Below are positions 53,692-62,139 of a DNA stretch of 64,000 nucleotides, in pieces. The stretch comes from Cyanobium sp. ATX 6F1. GTDB taxonomy: Bacteria; Cyanobacteriota; Cyanobacteriia; PCC-6307; Cyanobiaceae. The translations under genes and the position numbers were made by a program. Under the pieces are notes generated by a model that was given only the letters and a program-made list of their open reading frames with translations, was not told the origin of the DNA and did no database searches. Position 1 is the first letter of the stretch; each line of letters begins with the position of its first letter. Location of the stretch: contig NZ_JAGQCS010000003.1 of the NCBI RefSeq assembly GCF_024346315.1, positions 248,001-312,000 on the forward strand, read 5' to 3'.

Positions 53692-55113
53692 ATGGCCCAG
53701 TCAGCCCAGGACGTTCTCCGCCAGATCAAGGAGGAGGAGATCGAACTGATCGATCTGAAGTTCGCCGATCTGCACGGCAAGTGGCAGCACCTCACCGTCC
53801 ATGCCGATCTAATCGCGGCGGAGTCCTTCAGCGAGGGCGTGGCCTTCGACGGCTCGTCAATCCGCGGCTGGAAGTCGATCAACGAATCGGACATGGCGAT
53901 GGTGCCTGATCCCGCCACCGCCTGGATTGATCCCTTCTATCGCCACAAGACCCTCAGCCTGATCTGCTCGATCAAGGAACCCCGCAGTGGCCAGCCCTAT
54001 GGACGCTGTCCCCGTTCCCTGGCCCAGAAGGCGCTTGAGCACCTGCGCAGCAGCGGCCTTGCCGACACCGCCTTCTTCGGCCCGGAACCGGAGTTTTTCC
54101 TATTCGACGACGTCCGTTTCAACTCCAGCGAGGGGGGGTGCTTCTACAGCGTCGATTCGATCGAGGCGCCCTGGAACAGGGGGCGCCTGGAAGAGGGCGG
54201 GAACCTGGCCTACAAGAACAACTTCAAGGAGGGCTACTTCCCCGTCGCCCCCAACGACATCTTCCAGGACATCCGCAGCGAGATGCTGCTCACCCTCGCT
54301 CAGCTGGGCGTGCCGATCGAGAAGCACCACCACGAAGTTGCCGCCGCAGGGCAACAGGAGCTGGGGATCAGGTTCGCCGAGCTGCTCAGCGCGGCGGACA
54401 ACGTTCTCATTTACAAATACGTTGTTCGAAACGTGGCGCGAAAATATGGCAAGAGCGCCACGTTCATGCCCAAGCCCGTGTTCGCCGACAACGGCAGCGG
54501 CATGCATGTGCACCAGAGCCTCTGGAAGGGAGGTCAGCCGTTGTTCTTCGGTGAGGGCACCTATGCCAACCTCTCCCAGACCGCCCGCTGGTACATCGGC
54601 GGCCTGCTCAAGCACGCCCCCAGCTTCCTGGCCTTCACCAACCCCACCACCAACAGCTACAAGCGGCTGGTACCGGGCTTTGAAGCGCCGGTCAATCTGG
54701 TCTATTCCCAGGGCAACCGCTCCGCCGCCATCCGCATTCCGCTGACCGGGCCCAGCCCAAGGGCCAAGCGCCTGGAATTCCGCTCCGGCGATGCCCTGGC
54801 GAACCCCTATCTGGCCTTCAGCGCCATGCTTCTGGCGGGGCTCGATGGCATCAAGAATCAGATCGATCCCGGCCCTGGCACCGATGTGGATCTGTTCGAG
54901 CTTTCCGCCGATGAGCTGGCCAGGATCTCCACGGTTCCCGCTTCCCTAGGCGGCGCCCTTGAAGCCCTTGATGCGGACAAGGACTACCTGTTGGCCGGTG
55001 GAGTGTTCAGCGAGGACTTCATCAGCAACTGGATCGCCCTCAAGTATGAGGAGGTGCAGCAACTGCGCCAGCGGCCCCACCCCCACGAGTTCAGCCTCTA
55101 CTACGACGCCTGA
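53692..55113 (+). CDS. glnA: Glutamine synthetase type I
   Basis: ATP-dependent ammonium assimilation. 473 residues, the GSI dodecamer length. Starts [33 protein letters not shown]. Metal and substrate blocks: [62 protein letters not shown], and the ATP/glutamate loop [11 protein letters not shown]-terminal Tyr-containing region [11 protein letters not shown]. Probably NtcA-controlled. Confidence 0.97.
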   Translation: MAQSAQDVLRQIKEEEIELIDLKFADLHGKWQHLTVHADLIAAESFSEGVAFDGSSIRGWKSINESDMAMVPDPATAWIDPFYRHKTLSLICSIKEPRSGQPYGRCPRSLAQKALEHLRSSGLADTAFFGPEPEFFLFDDVRFNSSEGGCFYSVDSIEAPWNRGRLEEGGNLAYKNNFKEGYFPVAPNDIFQDIRSEMLLTLAQLGVPIEKHHHEVAAAGQQELGIRFAELLSAADNVLIYKYVVRNVARKYGKSATFMPKPVFADNGSGMHVHQSLWKGGQPLFFGEGTYANLSQTARWYIGGLLKHAPSFLAFTNPTTNSYKRLVPGFEAPVNLVYSQGNRSAAIRIPLTGPSPRAKRLEFRSGDALANPYLAFSAMLLAGLDGIKNQIDPGPGTDVDLFELSADELARISTVPASLGGALEALDADKDYLLAGGVFSEDFISNWIALKYEEVQQLRQRPHPHEFSLYYDA

Positions 55114-55137
55114 GCGCTGAGCTGACGCCCCATGGCT

Positions 55138-55254
55138 TTAGCGGCGGTCACGCTGATGCAGGCTTGCCCAGATCAGATGCTCCCTGTCCACCACAAAGGC
55201 GGGCCCATCGGTATCGGCCTGGATCAAGCCTGGCCGCCAACCACTGCTGCCCAT
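55138..55254 (-). CDS. Possible 38-residue protein after glnA
   Basis: Short frame from ATG 55254, starting MGSSGWRPGLIQADTDGPAF and ending LIWASLHQRDRR. Composition looks more like protein than a shadow, and a perfect GTA-N8-TAC box lies 28 bp upstream. No domain and no clear ribosome site. The rest of the 298-bp spacer between glnA and the methyltransferase has no other gene. Confidence 0.25.
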   Translation of the reverse strand: MGSSGWRPGLIQADTDGPAFVVDREHLIWASLHQRDRR

Positions 55255-55282
55255 GGGGACCCGTTCCGTCTGGATCAATTTT

Positions 55283-55296
55283 GTAGCTGTTACTAC
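55283..55296. promoter_or_regulatory. Perfect GTA-N8-TAC (NtcA consensus) in the glnA-methyltransferase spacer
   Basis: GTAGCTGTTACTAC matches the NtcA half-sites exactly in a locally AT-rich patch just downstream of glnA. On the plus strand it lies 116 bp before the methyltransferase start; on the minus strand 28 bp before a 38-codon frame. No convincing TAnnnT sits at the expected 20-23 bp on either side, and a few such matches are expected by chance in 64 kb. Confidence 0.4.
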
Positions 55297-55411
55297 TGAT
55301 CTCTGGCCTCGGTCGTCAATCTTCACCGCGAACCGGTGCCCCTCCCCAGGGGCTGCAGGTCCACGCCGGTGGCCCCGATCGGTTGAAATGGGTGCCAACG
55401 CGGGAACTCCC

Positions 55412-56473
55412 ATGCCGGATCTGGTCACCAAGCTGGCTTACCAGACCCTGCAGCAGGGCAAGAGCCTGATGGGATTGGCCCATAAGGAGCTGAGCACTCG
55501 TTTGATGGGAGTGCTCGATCCGGCCAACGTGCCCCAGACCGTTCCGGTTCCGAGCGAGGCACTGCAATCCCTGCGCGTTTCGATGGAGCGGCTCCTGGCG
55601 CTCGACTGGGAAGAGGCGGAGCAGGGGCTCTACCCGGCCTCCCTGCTGTTCGACGCCCCCTGGCTTGACTGGGCCACCCGTTACCCGCTGGTGTGGCTTG
55701 ACATGCCACTGATCTGGAACCGGCGCAGCCAGCGCAAGGTGAGGGATCTGCCCGCCGATGTGCGTCCTGAGGACTATCCGGGCTACTACCTGCAGAACTT
55801 TCATCACCAGACCGACGGTTACCTGAGCGATCACTCCGCCGCCCTCTACGACCTGCAGGTGGAGCTGCTGTTCAACGGCAGCGCCGATGCGATGCGTCGG
55901 CGGGTGCTTCAGCCCCTGGTGCGCGGACTGCGGACCTTCGCCGAACGCTCCAGCAGGCAGCTGCGGGTTCTGGACGTGGCCACCGGCACCGGCCGCACCT
56001 TGCGGCAGATCCGCGGGGCACTGCCTGAGGCCCAGCTGGTGGGCCTCGATCTCTCGGCCTCCTACCTGCGCCAGGCGAACCGCTGGCTGAGCCAGCAAAG
56101 CCGCGAACTTCCCCAGCTGGTGCAGGCCAATGCCGAGGCGATGCCCTTCGCCGACGGAACCATGCAGGCGGTGACCTGTGTGTTCCTCTTCCATGAGCTC
56201 CCCAGGGAGGCGCGACGGAACGTGCTCCAGGAGTGCTTCAGGGTGCTGGAGCCCGGCGGAGTACTGGTGCTGGCCGACTCTGTGCAGATCGCCGATTCAC
56301 CCCAGTTCATGCCCGTGATGGAGAACTTCCGGCGGATGTTCCACGAGCCCTACTACCGCGACTACATCGCCGACGACATCGAGGCGCACCTGCGCGACAG
56401 CGGTTTCGAAGGGGTGGCCGGCGAAAGTCATTTCATGACCAGGGTCTGGAGTGCCCGCAAGGCAGCCGCCTGA
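55412..56473 (+). CDS. Class I SAM-dependent methyltransferase, unknown substrate
   Basis: 353 residues from ATG 55412 (MPDLVTKLAYQTLQQGKSLMGLAHKELSTRLM); ATG 55388 is an alternative. The N-terminal ~150 residues are helical and include YPGYYLQNFHHQTDGYLSDHSAALYDLQVELLF. The Rossmann methyltransferase domain follows: motif I VLDVATGTGRTLRQI, LVGLDLSASYL, ANAEAMPFADGTMQAV, and FHELPREARRNVLQECFRVLEPGG. Resembles the UbiE-type family with a cyanobacterial/plastid N-terminal extension. Substrate unknown. Confidence 0.8.
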   Translation: MPDLVTKLAYQTLQQGKSLMGLAHKELSTRLMGVLDPANVPQTVPVPSEALQSLRVSMERLLALDWEEAEQGLYPASLLFDAPWLDWATRYPLVWLDMPLIWNRRSQRKVRDLPADVRPEDYPGYYLQNFHHQTDGYLSDHSAALYDLQVELLFNGSADAMRRRVLQPLVRGLRTFAERSSRQLRVLDVATGTGRTLRQIRGALPEAQLVGLDLSASYLRQANRWLSQQSRELPQLVQANAEAMPFADGTMQAVTCVFLFHELPREARRNVLQECFRVLEPGGVLVLADSVQIADSPQFMPVMENFRRMFHEPYYRDYIADDIEAHLRDSGFEGVAGESHFMTRVWSARKAAA

Positions 56474-56500
56474 AGCCAATAGGGCTCTTCTCCACGGCCC

Positions 56501-56773
56501 TCAGCGGTGCAGGAAGAAGGCCAGCAACAGCCCGCCGCCACCCCAGCGCAGGGCCGTCCAGAGCACGTTCTCGCTCCAATCACTCGCGCGCAGGGCCGCT
56601 GGCAGGGGATCCAACAACCGTTGGGCGGTGGACAGGCGCTGGCGCAGGCGCCTGCTGCTGGAGCCGTTCTCGCCTGTGCTGAGCCGATCGGCGCGGCTCA
56701 CCTGACCCAGCAGCACGCTGAGCGCATGCAACCAGCGGCCAGTGGGATAGGGGGTGCGCGAAGGGCGGGCCAT
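56501..56773 (-). CDS. Small protein with C-terminal membrane segment, unknown
   Basis: 90 residues from ATG 56773. Basic helical region (SRTPYPTGRWLHALSVLLGQVSRADRL; LRQRLSTAQRLLDPLPAALR) and a short hydrophobic C-terminus (WTALRWGGGGLLLAFFLHR), possibly a tail anchor. An open frame extends upstream antisense to the next gene but lacks protein character. Convergent with the methyltransferase 27 bp away, divergent from the next gene. Confidence 0.5.
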   Translation of the reverse strand: MARPSRTPYPTGRWLHALSVLLGQVSRADRLSTGENGSSSRRLRQRLSTAQRLLDPLPAALRASDWSENVLWTALRWGGGGLLLAFFLHR

Positions 56774-56809
56774 GGAGCCAGGATGGACCGAGGCTGCCCC
56801 CATCGTCCA

Positions 56810-57130
56810 GTGTCCGAATCGATCGACCAGCCGATGGGCGTGACCGTGGTGAACAGCCACGGCTGGCCGGAGGGGAGCGCGGAGGCGGCGATTCAGCTCC
56901 ACCGTCTGTTGACGATTCAGGAGCGGGACTGGCATGCCCTCAAAAGCCAGGCGGACCGTCGGGGCGCCGAGCAACTGGCCGCCGCCCTTGTGCAGTTACT
57001 GAGCGCCGGGCGCGGCGGCGGCGACAACCGGGAGCAGGCACGCCGCAACGCCATCGAACTGGCGGAGCATTCCCTGGGCTGGCTCAGACGGGAACGGAAG
57101 GATCCCGGCTGCCCGCAGCACGGTCGATGA
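56810..57130 (+). CDS. Small helical protein, unknown function
   Basis: 106 residues from GTG 56810. Soluble and helical, with blocks QLHRLLTIQERDWHALKSQADRRGAEQLAAALVQLLSAG and QARRNAIELAEHSLGWLRRE. It looks like a conserved cyanobacterial small protein, but I cannot name the family with certainty. The 3' end overlaps the convergent RsbW-type gene by 47 bp. Confidence 0.6.
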   Translation: MSESIDQPMGVTVVNSHGWPEGSAEAAIQLHRLLTIQERDWHALKSQADRRGAEQLAAALVQLLSAGRGGGDNREQARRNAIELAEHSLGWLRRERKDPGCPQHGR

Positions 57131-57536
57131 GCCGGGTGGCCATCGACGGCGAACGCCGGGCCGCCACCTGCAGACGGTTGCCCCGCCGACTCCAGCGCAC
57201 GTCATCGAAACAGTGCTGAATCAGAAAGAAGCCGCGCCCGCCGGCCGCATCCATCCGTTCTGGGAGTCCGATCGAGCGGGCATCGGCCGGCACCCCGCAA
57301 CCTTCGTCCTGGATCTGCCAGACGTACCAGCGCGGGCTGACGATGCGGCGGATGCGCAGGCATTTGCCCGGATCGCAGCCGTTGCCATGGCGAACGGCGT
57401 TGACCAGGGCCTCCTGCAGCCCAAGCTGAAGGCGCTCCAGCTCGCCTGTCATGGTGATCGGCTCCAGCAGCAGCTCCACTAGGGGGGCCAACCGCAGGGT
57501 CGACGGGGTGATGAAGTCGGCCCAGCGCAATGCCAT
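57084..57536 (-). CDS. RsbW/SpoIIAB-type ATP-binding protein (anti-sigma/regulatory kinase family)
   Basis: 150 residues from ATG 57536. GHKL ATPase fold: N-box LQLGLQEALVNAVRHGNGCDP (about 35-55), G1 box QIQDEGCGVPADA, G2-like AGGRGFFLIQHCFDDVRW. Single-domain members act as anti-sigma factors or phosphorylate anti-anti-sigma partners; the partner is not adjacent. An upstream in-frame start (57608) would overlap the gun4 region and was rejected. Confidence 0.82.
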   Translation of the reverse strand: MALRWADFITPSTLRLAPLVELLLEPITMTGELERLQLGLQEALVNAVRHGNGCDPGKCLRIRRIVSPRWYVWQIQDEGCGVPADARSIGLPERMDAAGGRGFFLIQHCFDDVRWSRRGNRLQVAARRSPSMATRLIDRAAGSRDPSVPV

Positions 57537-57561
57537 TCCGCCTGATCGATCCTCTTTGACC

Positions 57562-58284
57562 CTAACCCTCGGCGCGCTCCCGCAGGGCGGGATGGGCCAG
57601 CAGGGCATCCATCAGTCGCACACCACGTAACTGATTGATCAAGGGCATGTGGCCCTCGGGGGCCTCCAGCGTCCAGGTGAAAGCGGAGGGGTAGCGGGTC
57701 CACACGCCGTCCTGTTTCCAGCCGAGGCGGGGCCAGAGCCGCTCCCAGCGGCCATCCAGGGCGCGCAGCAGCCGGGCCTGCACCGAAAATCCGAAGCGAG
57801 CCCGTGAATAGACGGTCCAGAGACGATCGAGGCTCACCAGATCGGTGCCGCTGATCGGCTCCACCTCGCTGTAGTACACGTAGCCGCGTCGCACCGCTTC
57901 GGAACCGGCCAGACGGCGCAGCACCTCGCTGGTGAGACGGTCGGCGGCCTCGAAGTTCTGCTCCATGAGCTCTTGCTGCAGCGGCCCGTGGTCGATGCCC
58001 TGCCCGCTGGGGGCCCGCAGCCAACCGCCTGGATGGCTCGAAAGAAAAGCCTCGCTGAGGTCGTCGCGATCTTCGAGCAACAGCTGGATCAGGGCGCCAG
58101 GCCCCCAGTCATCGCCATCGGGGTCACAGCGCTTCAACCGCTCCACCAGCATCGGACGCCACTCCTGACGGCGGCTGATCAGCGGGTTCAGCAGGCCGCG
58201 ACGCTGGCGCAGCGAAGCAGCCAAAAACTGATCCAAGAGCTGCTCGGCGCTCAGGGCTGAGGAGACGGGGGGGCCGGAGAGCAT
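57562..58284 (-). CDS. gun4: GUN4-domain protein
   Basis: Porphyrin-binding activator of magnesium chelatase at the chlorophyll branch. 240 residues from ATG 58284. N-terminal helical-bundle region (SAEQLLDQFLAASLRQRRGLLNPLISRRQEW). The GUN4 core is at about 125-225 (AADRLTSEVLRRLAGSEAVRRGYVYYSEVEPISGTDLVSLDRLWTVYSRARFGFSVQARLL..., WTRYPSAFTWTLEAPEGHMPLINQLRGVRLM) with the conserved FGFSVQ and APEGHMP greasy-palm loop. Divergent from mnmH across 88 bp. Confidence 0.92.
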   Translation of the reverse strand: MLSGPPVSSALSAEQLLDQFLAASLRQRRGLLNPLISRRQEWRPMLVERLKRCDPDGDDWGPGALIQLLLEDRDDLSEAFLSSHPGGWLRAPSGQGIDHGPLQQELMEQNFEAADRLTSEVLRRLAGSEAVRRGYVYYSEVEPISGTDLVSLDRLWTVYSRARFGFSVQARLLRALDGRWERLWPRLGWKQDGVWTRYPSAFTWTLEAPEGHMPLINQLRGVRLMDALLAHPALRERAEG

Positions 58285-58372
58285 GGTGACGGGCCGGCGT
58301 CTCGGTGCGCCAGCATGGCCCACTATGTCAGGCCAACCCAGGCCAGGCCTGGGTCCGAAGCGCTGCTTCCCG

Positions 58373-59428
58373 ATGGTCAACCGCCTGCCTGTGGAGGCCT
58401 TTCTCAACCAAGCCGGACCCTTGATTGACGTGCGCAGTCCGGCGGAATTCGAGCAGGGACATCTGATCGGCTCCATCAACCTGCCGCTGTTCAGCGATGC
58501 GGAGCGGGCTGAGGTCGGGACCACCTACAAAGCTCTTGGTCGCCAGGAGGCCGTGCGCCAGGGCCTGCGTCTGGTGGGCCCGAGATTGGCGCAGCTCGGT
58601 GATGGGCTGCTGGCCCAGGGCGCTGGCGCCAATGCCGGCGCCTTGAGGCTCCTGTGCTGGCGCGGGGGGATGCGCTCGGCCAGCGTGGGGTGGCTTGCCG
58701 GCAGCCTCGATCTCCCCGTGGTGCTCCTGGAGGGGGGCTACAAAGCCTTCCGGCGCTGGGTGCTGGAGCGCTTCGAGCAGAGCTGGCCCCTGCGCGTGCT
58801 CGGGGGGCGCACCGGCAGCGGCAAGACCGAACTGCTGCTCGCCCTGGCCGGGCGTGGGGTGGCGGTGGTGGATCTCGAGGGGCTGGCCCAGCACCGGGGC
58901 AGCAGCTTCGGTGGTCTGGGCAGGCCGCCCCAACCAAGCAGCGAGCACTTCGAGAATCTTCTCGCCACCGAGCTCCACAGCCAACGGGGCGCCAGCGAAA
59001 TCTGGCTGGAGGCCGAATCCGCCCAGGTGGGGCGTTGCCGCATCCCGGGAGCCCTCTGGCGCCAGATGGGCCAGGCACCGGTGCTGGCGATCGAGCGCCC
59101 TCTGAAAAACCGCCTGCAGCGGCTCGTGGCCGACTACGGCCAGCAGGAGCAGGCGGGGCTGGAGCAGGCGACCCTGCGGATCGCCAAGCGCCTGGGGCCC
59201 CAGCGCACGGCCGCCGCCCTCGAGGCCCTGAGCGTCCAGGACTGGACCGGCGCCTGCCTGCAGATGCTCGACTATTACGACCGTTGCTATGACCGTGAGC
59301 TGTCCCGGTCCGAGGGCCTGGCCGCTGGCGGACCCCGGCGGCTGGATCTGGGCAGCGCCGATGCCGACGCTTGCGCCGAACGGCTGCTGCGGGAGGGACT
59401 GGTAGAGGACCGCTGCCTAGGATCGTGA
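58373..59428 (+). CDS. mnmH: tRNA 2-selenouridine/2-geranylthiouridine synthase
   Basis: Also called SelU/YbbB; geranylates and then selenates 2-thiouridine-34 in tRNA. 351 residues from ATG 58373; ATG 58325 would add 16. Rhodanese domain with [22 protein letters not shown] and the catalytic Cys95 in [14 protein letters not shown]-loop GGRTGSGKT at 144-152, then [17 protein letters not shown], typical of the family. No selenophosphate synthetase in the window, so selenium use is open; geranylation alone is possible. Confidence 0.93.
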   Translation: MVNRLPVEAFLNQAGPLIDVRSPAEFEQGHLIGSINLPLFSDAERAEVGTTYKALGRQEAVRQGLRLVGPRLAQLGDGLLAQGAGANAGALRLLCWRGGMRSASVGWLAGSLDLPVVLLEGGYKAFRRWVLERFEQSWPLRVLGGRTGSGKTELLLALAGRGVAVVDLEGLAQHRGSSFGGLGRPPQPSSEHFENLLATELHSQRGASEIWLEAESAQVGRCRIPGALWRQMGQAPVLAIERPLKNRLQRLVADYGQQEQAGLEQATLRIAKRLGPQRTAAALEALSVQDWTGACLQMLDYYDRCYDRELSRSEGLAAGGPRRLDLGSADADACAERLLREGLVEDRCLGS

Positions 59429-59444
59429 TTTGTGGGCGCGGGCC

Positions 59445-59861
59445 ATGGCTGTCATTCAGTTTTTCCGTGGTGTCGATGAACCGGTCGTGCCCGACATCCG
59501 TCTGACCCGCTCAAGGGATGGCCGCACCGGCCAGGCCCTGTTCGTGTTCGAAGAGCCCCAGGCCCTGGAGCCTGATGCCATCGGTGACATCACCGGCATG
59601 TTCCTGATCGATGGCGAAGGGGAACTGGTGACACGAGATGTGAAGGCACGTTTCGTGAACGGCAAGGCCAGTGCCATCGAAGCCACCTACACCTGGAAGT
59701 CCACGGCGGATTTCGAGCGATTCATGCGCTTTGCCGAGAGCTACGCCGACACCCATGGCCTCGGCTACGCCGCCAACGCCCCGGCGGCCGATGCCACGGT
59801 TTCCGATACCCCGGATTCCGATCTCGTTCCTGAAGCCGATGCCGATCCAGTCGAAGGCTGA
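59445..59861 (+). CDS. psb28: Photosystem II assembly protein Psb28 with acidic C-terminal extension
   Basis: Binds PSII assembly intermediates (CP47 side) during biogenesis and repair. 138 residues from ATG 59445. The core matches Psb28: [76 protein letters not shown]. About 27 residues of Ala/Asp/Pro-rich acidic tail follow the point where the family usually ends. Confidence 0.93.
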   Translation: MAVIQFFRGVDEPVVPDIRLTRSRDGRTGQALFVFEEPQALEPDAIGDITGMFLIDGEGELVTRDVKARFVNGKASAIEATYTWKSTADFERFMRFAESYADTHGLGYAANAPAADATVSDTPDSDLVPEADADPVEG

Positions 59862-59867
59862 ACTGGT

Positions 59868-60944
59868 TTGAAGTTCGCCGACTGGCTGGCTCTGACGGCC
59901 ACCATCGCCGCTGGGACGCTCCTCTGGAGCCTGCGCGATGTGCTGGTCCTGCTGTTCGCGGCCCTGGTGCTGGCGATGGCGTTCTGCACGTTGGTGGGTT
60001 CGATCCAGAGACGGCTCCAGATCGGCCGACCCCTGGCCCTGGCGCTGAGCCTCTTGCTGCTGTTGGTGTTGGCGCTGGTCCTGGCCACGGTGGTCCTGCC
60101 ACCGTTCATGGCCCAGTTCACGCAACTTCTGGGCCAGTTGCCCGCAGCGGGCCAGGCCCTGCTTGGGATGCTGCGGGGCTGGCTGGCCCAGGGCAGCCAG
60201 ATGATCTACGGCCGCAGCGACGGCGGCTGGAGCTGGCTGCAACAAAGCTTGCCCATCAATGGTGATGGGGGCGCCGCCCTGGCCTCAGGCCTGGGCACCG
60301 GAGTTCTGAGGCTGCTGGGTCTGGCGGCGGGCAACCTCGGCAGCGGTCTGGTGAGGCTGTTGTTCGTGGTGGCCGTCAGCTTGATGATCACCGTGCAGCC
60401 GCTGGCCTACCGGGAGGTGGCGATCCTGCTGCTGCCCTCCTTCTACCGGCGCAGGGGCCGGCAGGTGCTCGAGCTCTGTGGCACGGCCCTGAGCAGTTGG
60501 ATGGTGGGGGTGCTGATCAGCTCCTGCCTGGTGGCCCTGCTCTCCGGAATCGGCCTGATGCTGCTCGGGGTGAAGTTGGTGGTGGCCAATGCCCTGCTGG
60601 CCGGGCTGCTCAACATCATTCCCAACGTGGGGCCCACCATGAGCACGGTGTTCCCGATGGCTGTGGCGGTGCTGGATTCGCCCTGGAAAGCCCTGGCCGT
60701 GCTGGTGCTCTACGTGGTGGTGCAGCATCTGGAGAGCTACTTGATCACCCCGTCGGTGATGCAGGCCCAGCTGAAACTGCTGCCGGGCCTCACCCTCAGC
60801 GCCCAATTTCTGTTCACGGTGCTGTTCGGCCCCCTGGGCCTGTTGCTGGCGCTGCCGATGGCGGTCTGTCTGCAGGTGATCGTGCGCGAAGCAGTGATCC
60901 GTGATCTGCTGGATCCCTGGAAGCGGCAACGGCTGGGCCCATGA
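59868..60944 (+). CDS. AI-2E family (PerM/YdiK-like) transporter, first of tandem pair
   Basis: 358 residues from TTG 59868, 6 bp after the psb28 stop. Around eight membrane helices with the family layout: two N-terminal (TIAAGTLLWSLRDVLVLLFAALVLAMAF), a soluble amphipathic segment (about 90-150), then GILISS/NIIPNVGPTMSTVFPMAVAVL and GPLGLLLALPMAVCLQVIV near the C-terminus. NxIPxxGP is the family signature. Substrate unknown; family members export small molecules or ions. The stop overlaps the next paralogue by 4 bp. Confidence 0.87.
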   Translation: MKFADWLALTATIAAGTLLWSLRDVLVLLFAALVLAMAFCTLVGSIQRRLQIGRPLALALSLLLLLVLALVLATVVLPPFMAQFTQLLGQLPAAGQALLGMLRGWLAQGSQMIYGRSDGGWSWLQQSLPINGDGGAALASGLGTGVLRLLGLAAGNLGSGLVRLLFVVAVSLMITVQPLAYREVAILLLPSFYRRRGRQVLELCGTALSSWMVGVLISSCLVALLSGIGLMLLGVKLVVANALLAGLLNIIPNVGPTMSTVFPMAVAVLDSPWKALAVLVLYVVVQHLESYLITPSVMQAQLKLLPGLTLSAQFLFTVLFGPLGLLLALPMAVCLQVIVREAVIRDLLDPWKRQRLGP

Positions 60945-61960
60945 GTTCGCGCAAGTTGCTGGGGCTGCTGGCCGTTGTGGTGGTCGGCCTGCTGCTTTGG
61001 GAACTGCGCTGGGTGCTGCTGGTGTTCTTCGGGGCCGTGGTGCTGGCGGTGGCCCTCGATGTGCCCTTGAGCCTGCTGCGGCGCCTGTTCCCCCTTAACC
61101 GCCCAACGGCCCTGGCGATCGTGGTCACGGTGATCGTGGTGGTGGGCTACCAGATCACCACCCTGCTGCTGCCGGAGCTGCTGCAACAGATCAATGAATT
61201 CACCAGCCTGGTGCCGGAGCTGCTCAATCGACTCTCCGAGCTGGTGGGCAAGTCCGCCGGACTCAGGAGCATCGAGAGTCAACTCAACTCCTTTTCCACC
61301 TTCGATCGCCTCCAACCCATCGGCGCCCAGCTGCTGGGCCTCGCCGGCGGAGCCGCCAACAGCACGATTCAATTGCTGCTAATGGCGCTGCTGTCGCTGC
61401 TGCTGGCCCTCGATCCCCGCAGTCACCAGCGGATGCTGATCGCGGTGACCCCGAGCTTCTACCGCGAGCGCATGGGGCATCTGCTCCACGATGCCCGCCA
61501 GGCGCTGGGGGGCTGGTTGGCGGGCATGACGATCTCAGCGATCACCGTCTTCCTGCTCACCTGGGCCGGGTTGGCGGCCCTGGGAGTGCCCCTGGCGTTG
61601 TTGAGCGGCCTTGTCTGCGGCTTGCTCACCTTCGTGCCCACCATCGGACCCACCTTTGCCACCTTGCTGCCCCTGGCCGTGGCCCTGCTGATCTCCCCTG
61701 CCAAGCTGCTGCAGGTGTTGGTGCTGCGCCTGCTGATCCAGAACGGCGAGGCCTTCCTGCTCACACCGATCCTGCTGAGCCGCACGGTGAATCTGCTGCC
61801 CACCGTGGCCCTGATGTCGCAGTTGTGCCTTGGGGCCCTGCTGGGACTCCCCGGCGTGTTGCTCGCCCTGCCCCTTGTGGTGGTGCTCCAGGTGGTGGCC
61901 CAGCAGGTGCTGGTGGAAGAAATCATGGATCCCTGGACCGGCGCAAAGCCCTATCGGTAG
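60941..61960 (+). CDS. AI-2E family transporter, second of tandem pair
   Basis: 339 residues, same fold as the preceding gene: VVVGLLLWELRWVLLVFFGAVVLAVALDVPL, amphipathic middle (about 80-145), VCGLLTFVPTIGPTFATLLPLAVALL, LGLPGVLLALPLVVVLQVVAQQ. ATG overlaps the upstream stop (ATGA), so the paralogues are made together and may form a hetero-oligomer. The last 10 bp overlap the convergent small membrane gene. Confidence 0.88.
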   Translation: MSSRKLLGLLAVVVVGLLLWELRWVLLVFFGAVVLAVALDVPLSLLRRLFPLNRPTALAIVVTVIVVVGYQITTLLLPELLQQINEFTSLVPELLNRLSELVGKSAGLRSIESQLNSFSTFDRLQPIGAQLLGLAGGAANSTIQLLLMALLSLLLALDPRSHQRMLIAVTPSFYRERMGHLLHDARQALGGWLAGMTISAITVFLLTWAGLAALGVPLALLSGLVCGLLTFVPTIGPTFATLLPLAVALLISPAKLLQVLVLRLLIQNGEAFLLTPILLSRTVNLLPTVALMSQLCLGALLGLPGVLLALPLVVVLQVVAQQVLVEEIMDPWTGAKPYR

Positions 61961-62139
61961 CGACGCAACAGCGAAGGCATCGCCACCAGCACGGCCACCG
62001 CCAGGGGGTGACTGAACAGGGCAAAGGACATCGATGACCAGGTGAAGTGCTGCAGCAGCAGCACGGCTTCACTGCGCAGATCCGCCAGGGCCAGGATCAA
62101 CAGCAGCAGGGGGACGAGCCGGAAACCTTTCAAACTCAA
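61951..62139 (-). CDS. Small two-helix membrane protein coupled to secF
   Basis: 62 residues. Starts with TTG 62139 inside the secF stop (TTGA). Two hydrophobic segments (about 8-20 LVPLLLLILALAD and 38-56 FALFSHPLAVAVLVAMPSLL) and a basic C-terminus (LLRRYR). It would be translated with SecF at the end of the secDF operon. No named family; it overlaps the convergent transporter by 10 bp. Confidence 0.55.
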   Translation of the reverse strand: MSLKGFRLVPLLLLILALADLRSEAVLLLQHFTWSSMSFALFSHPLAVAVLVAMPSLLRRYR

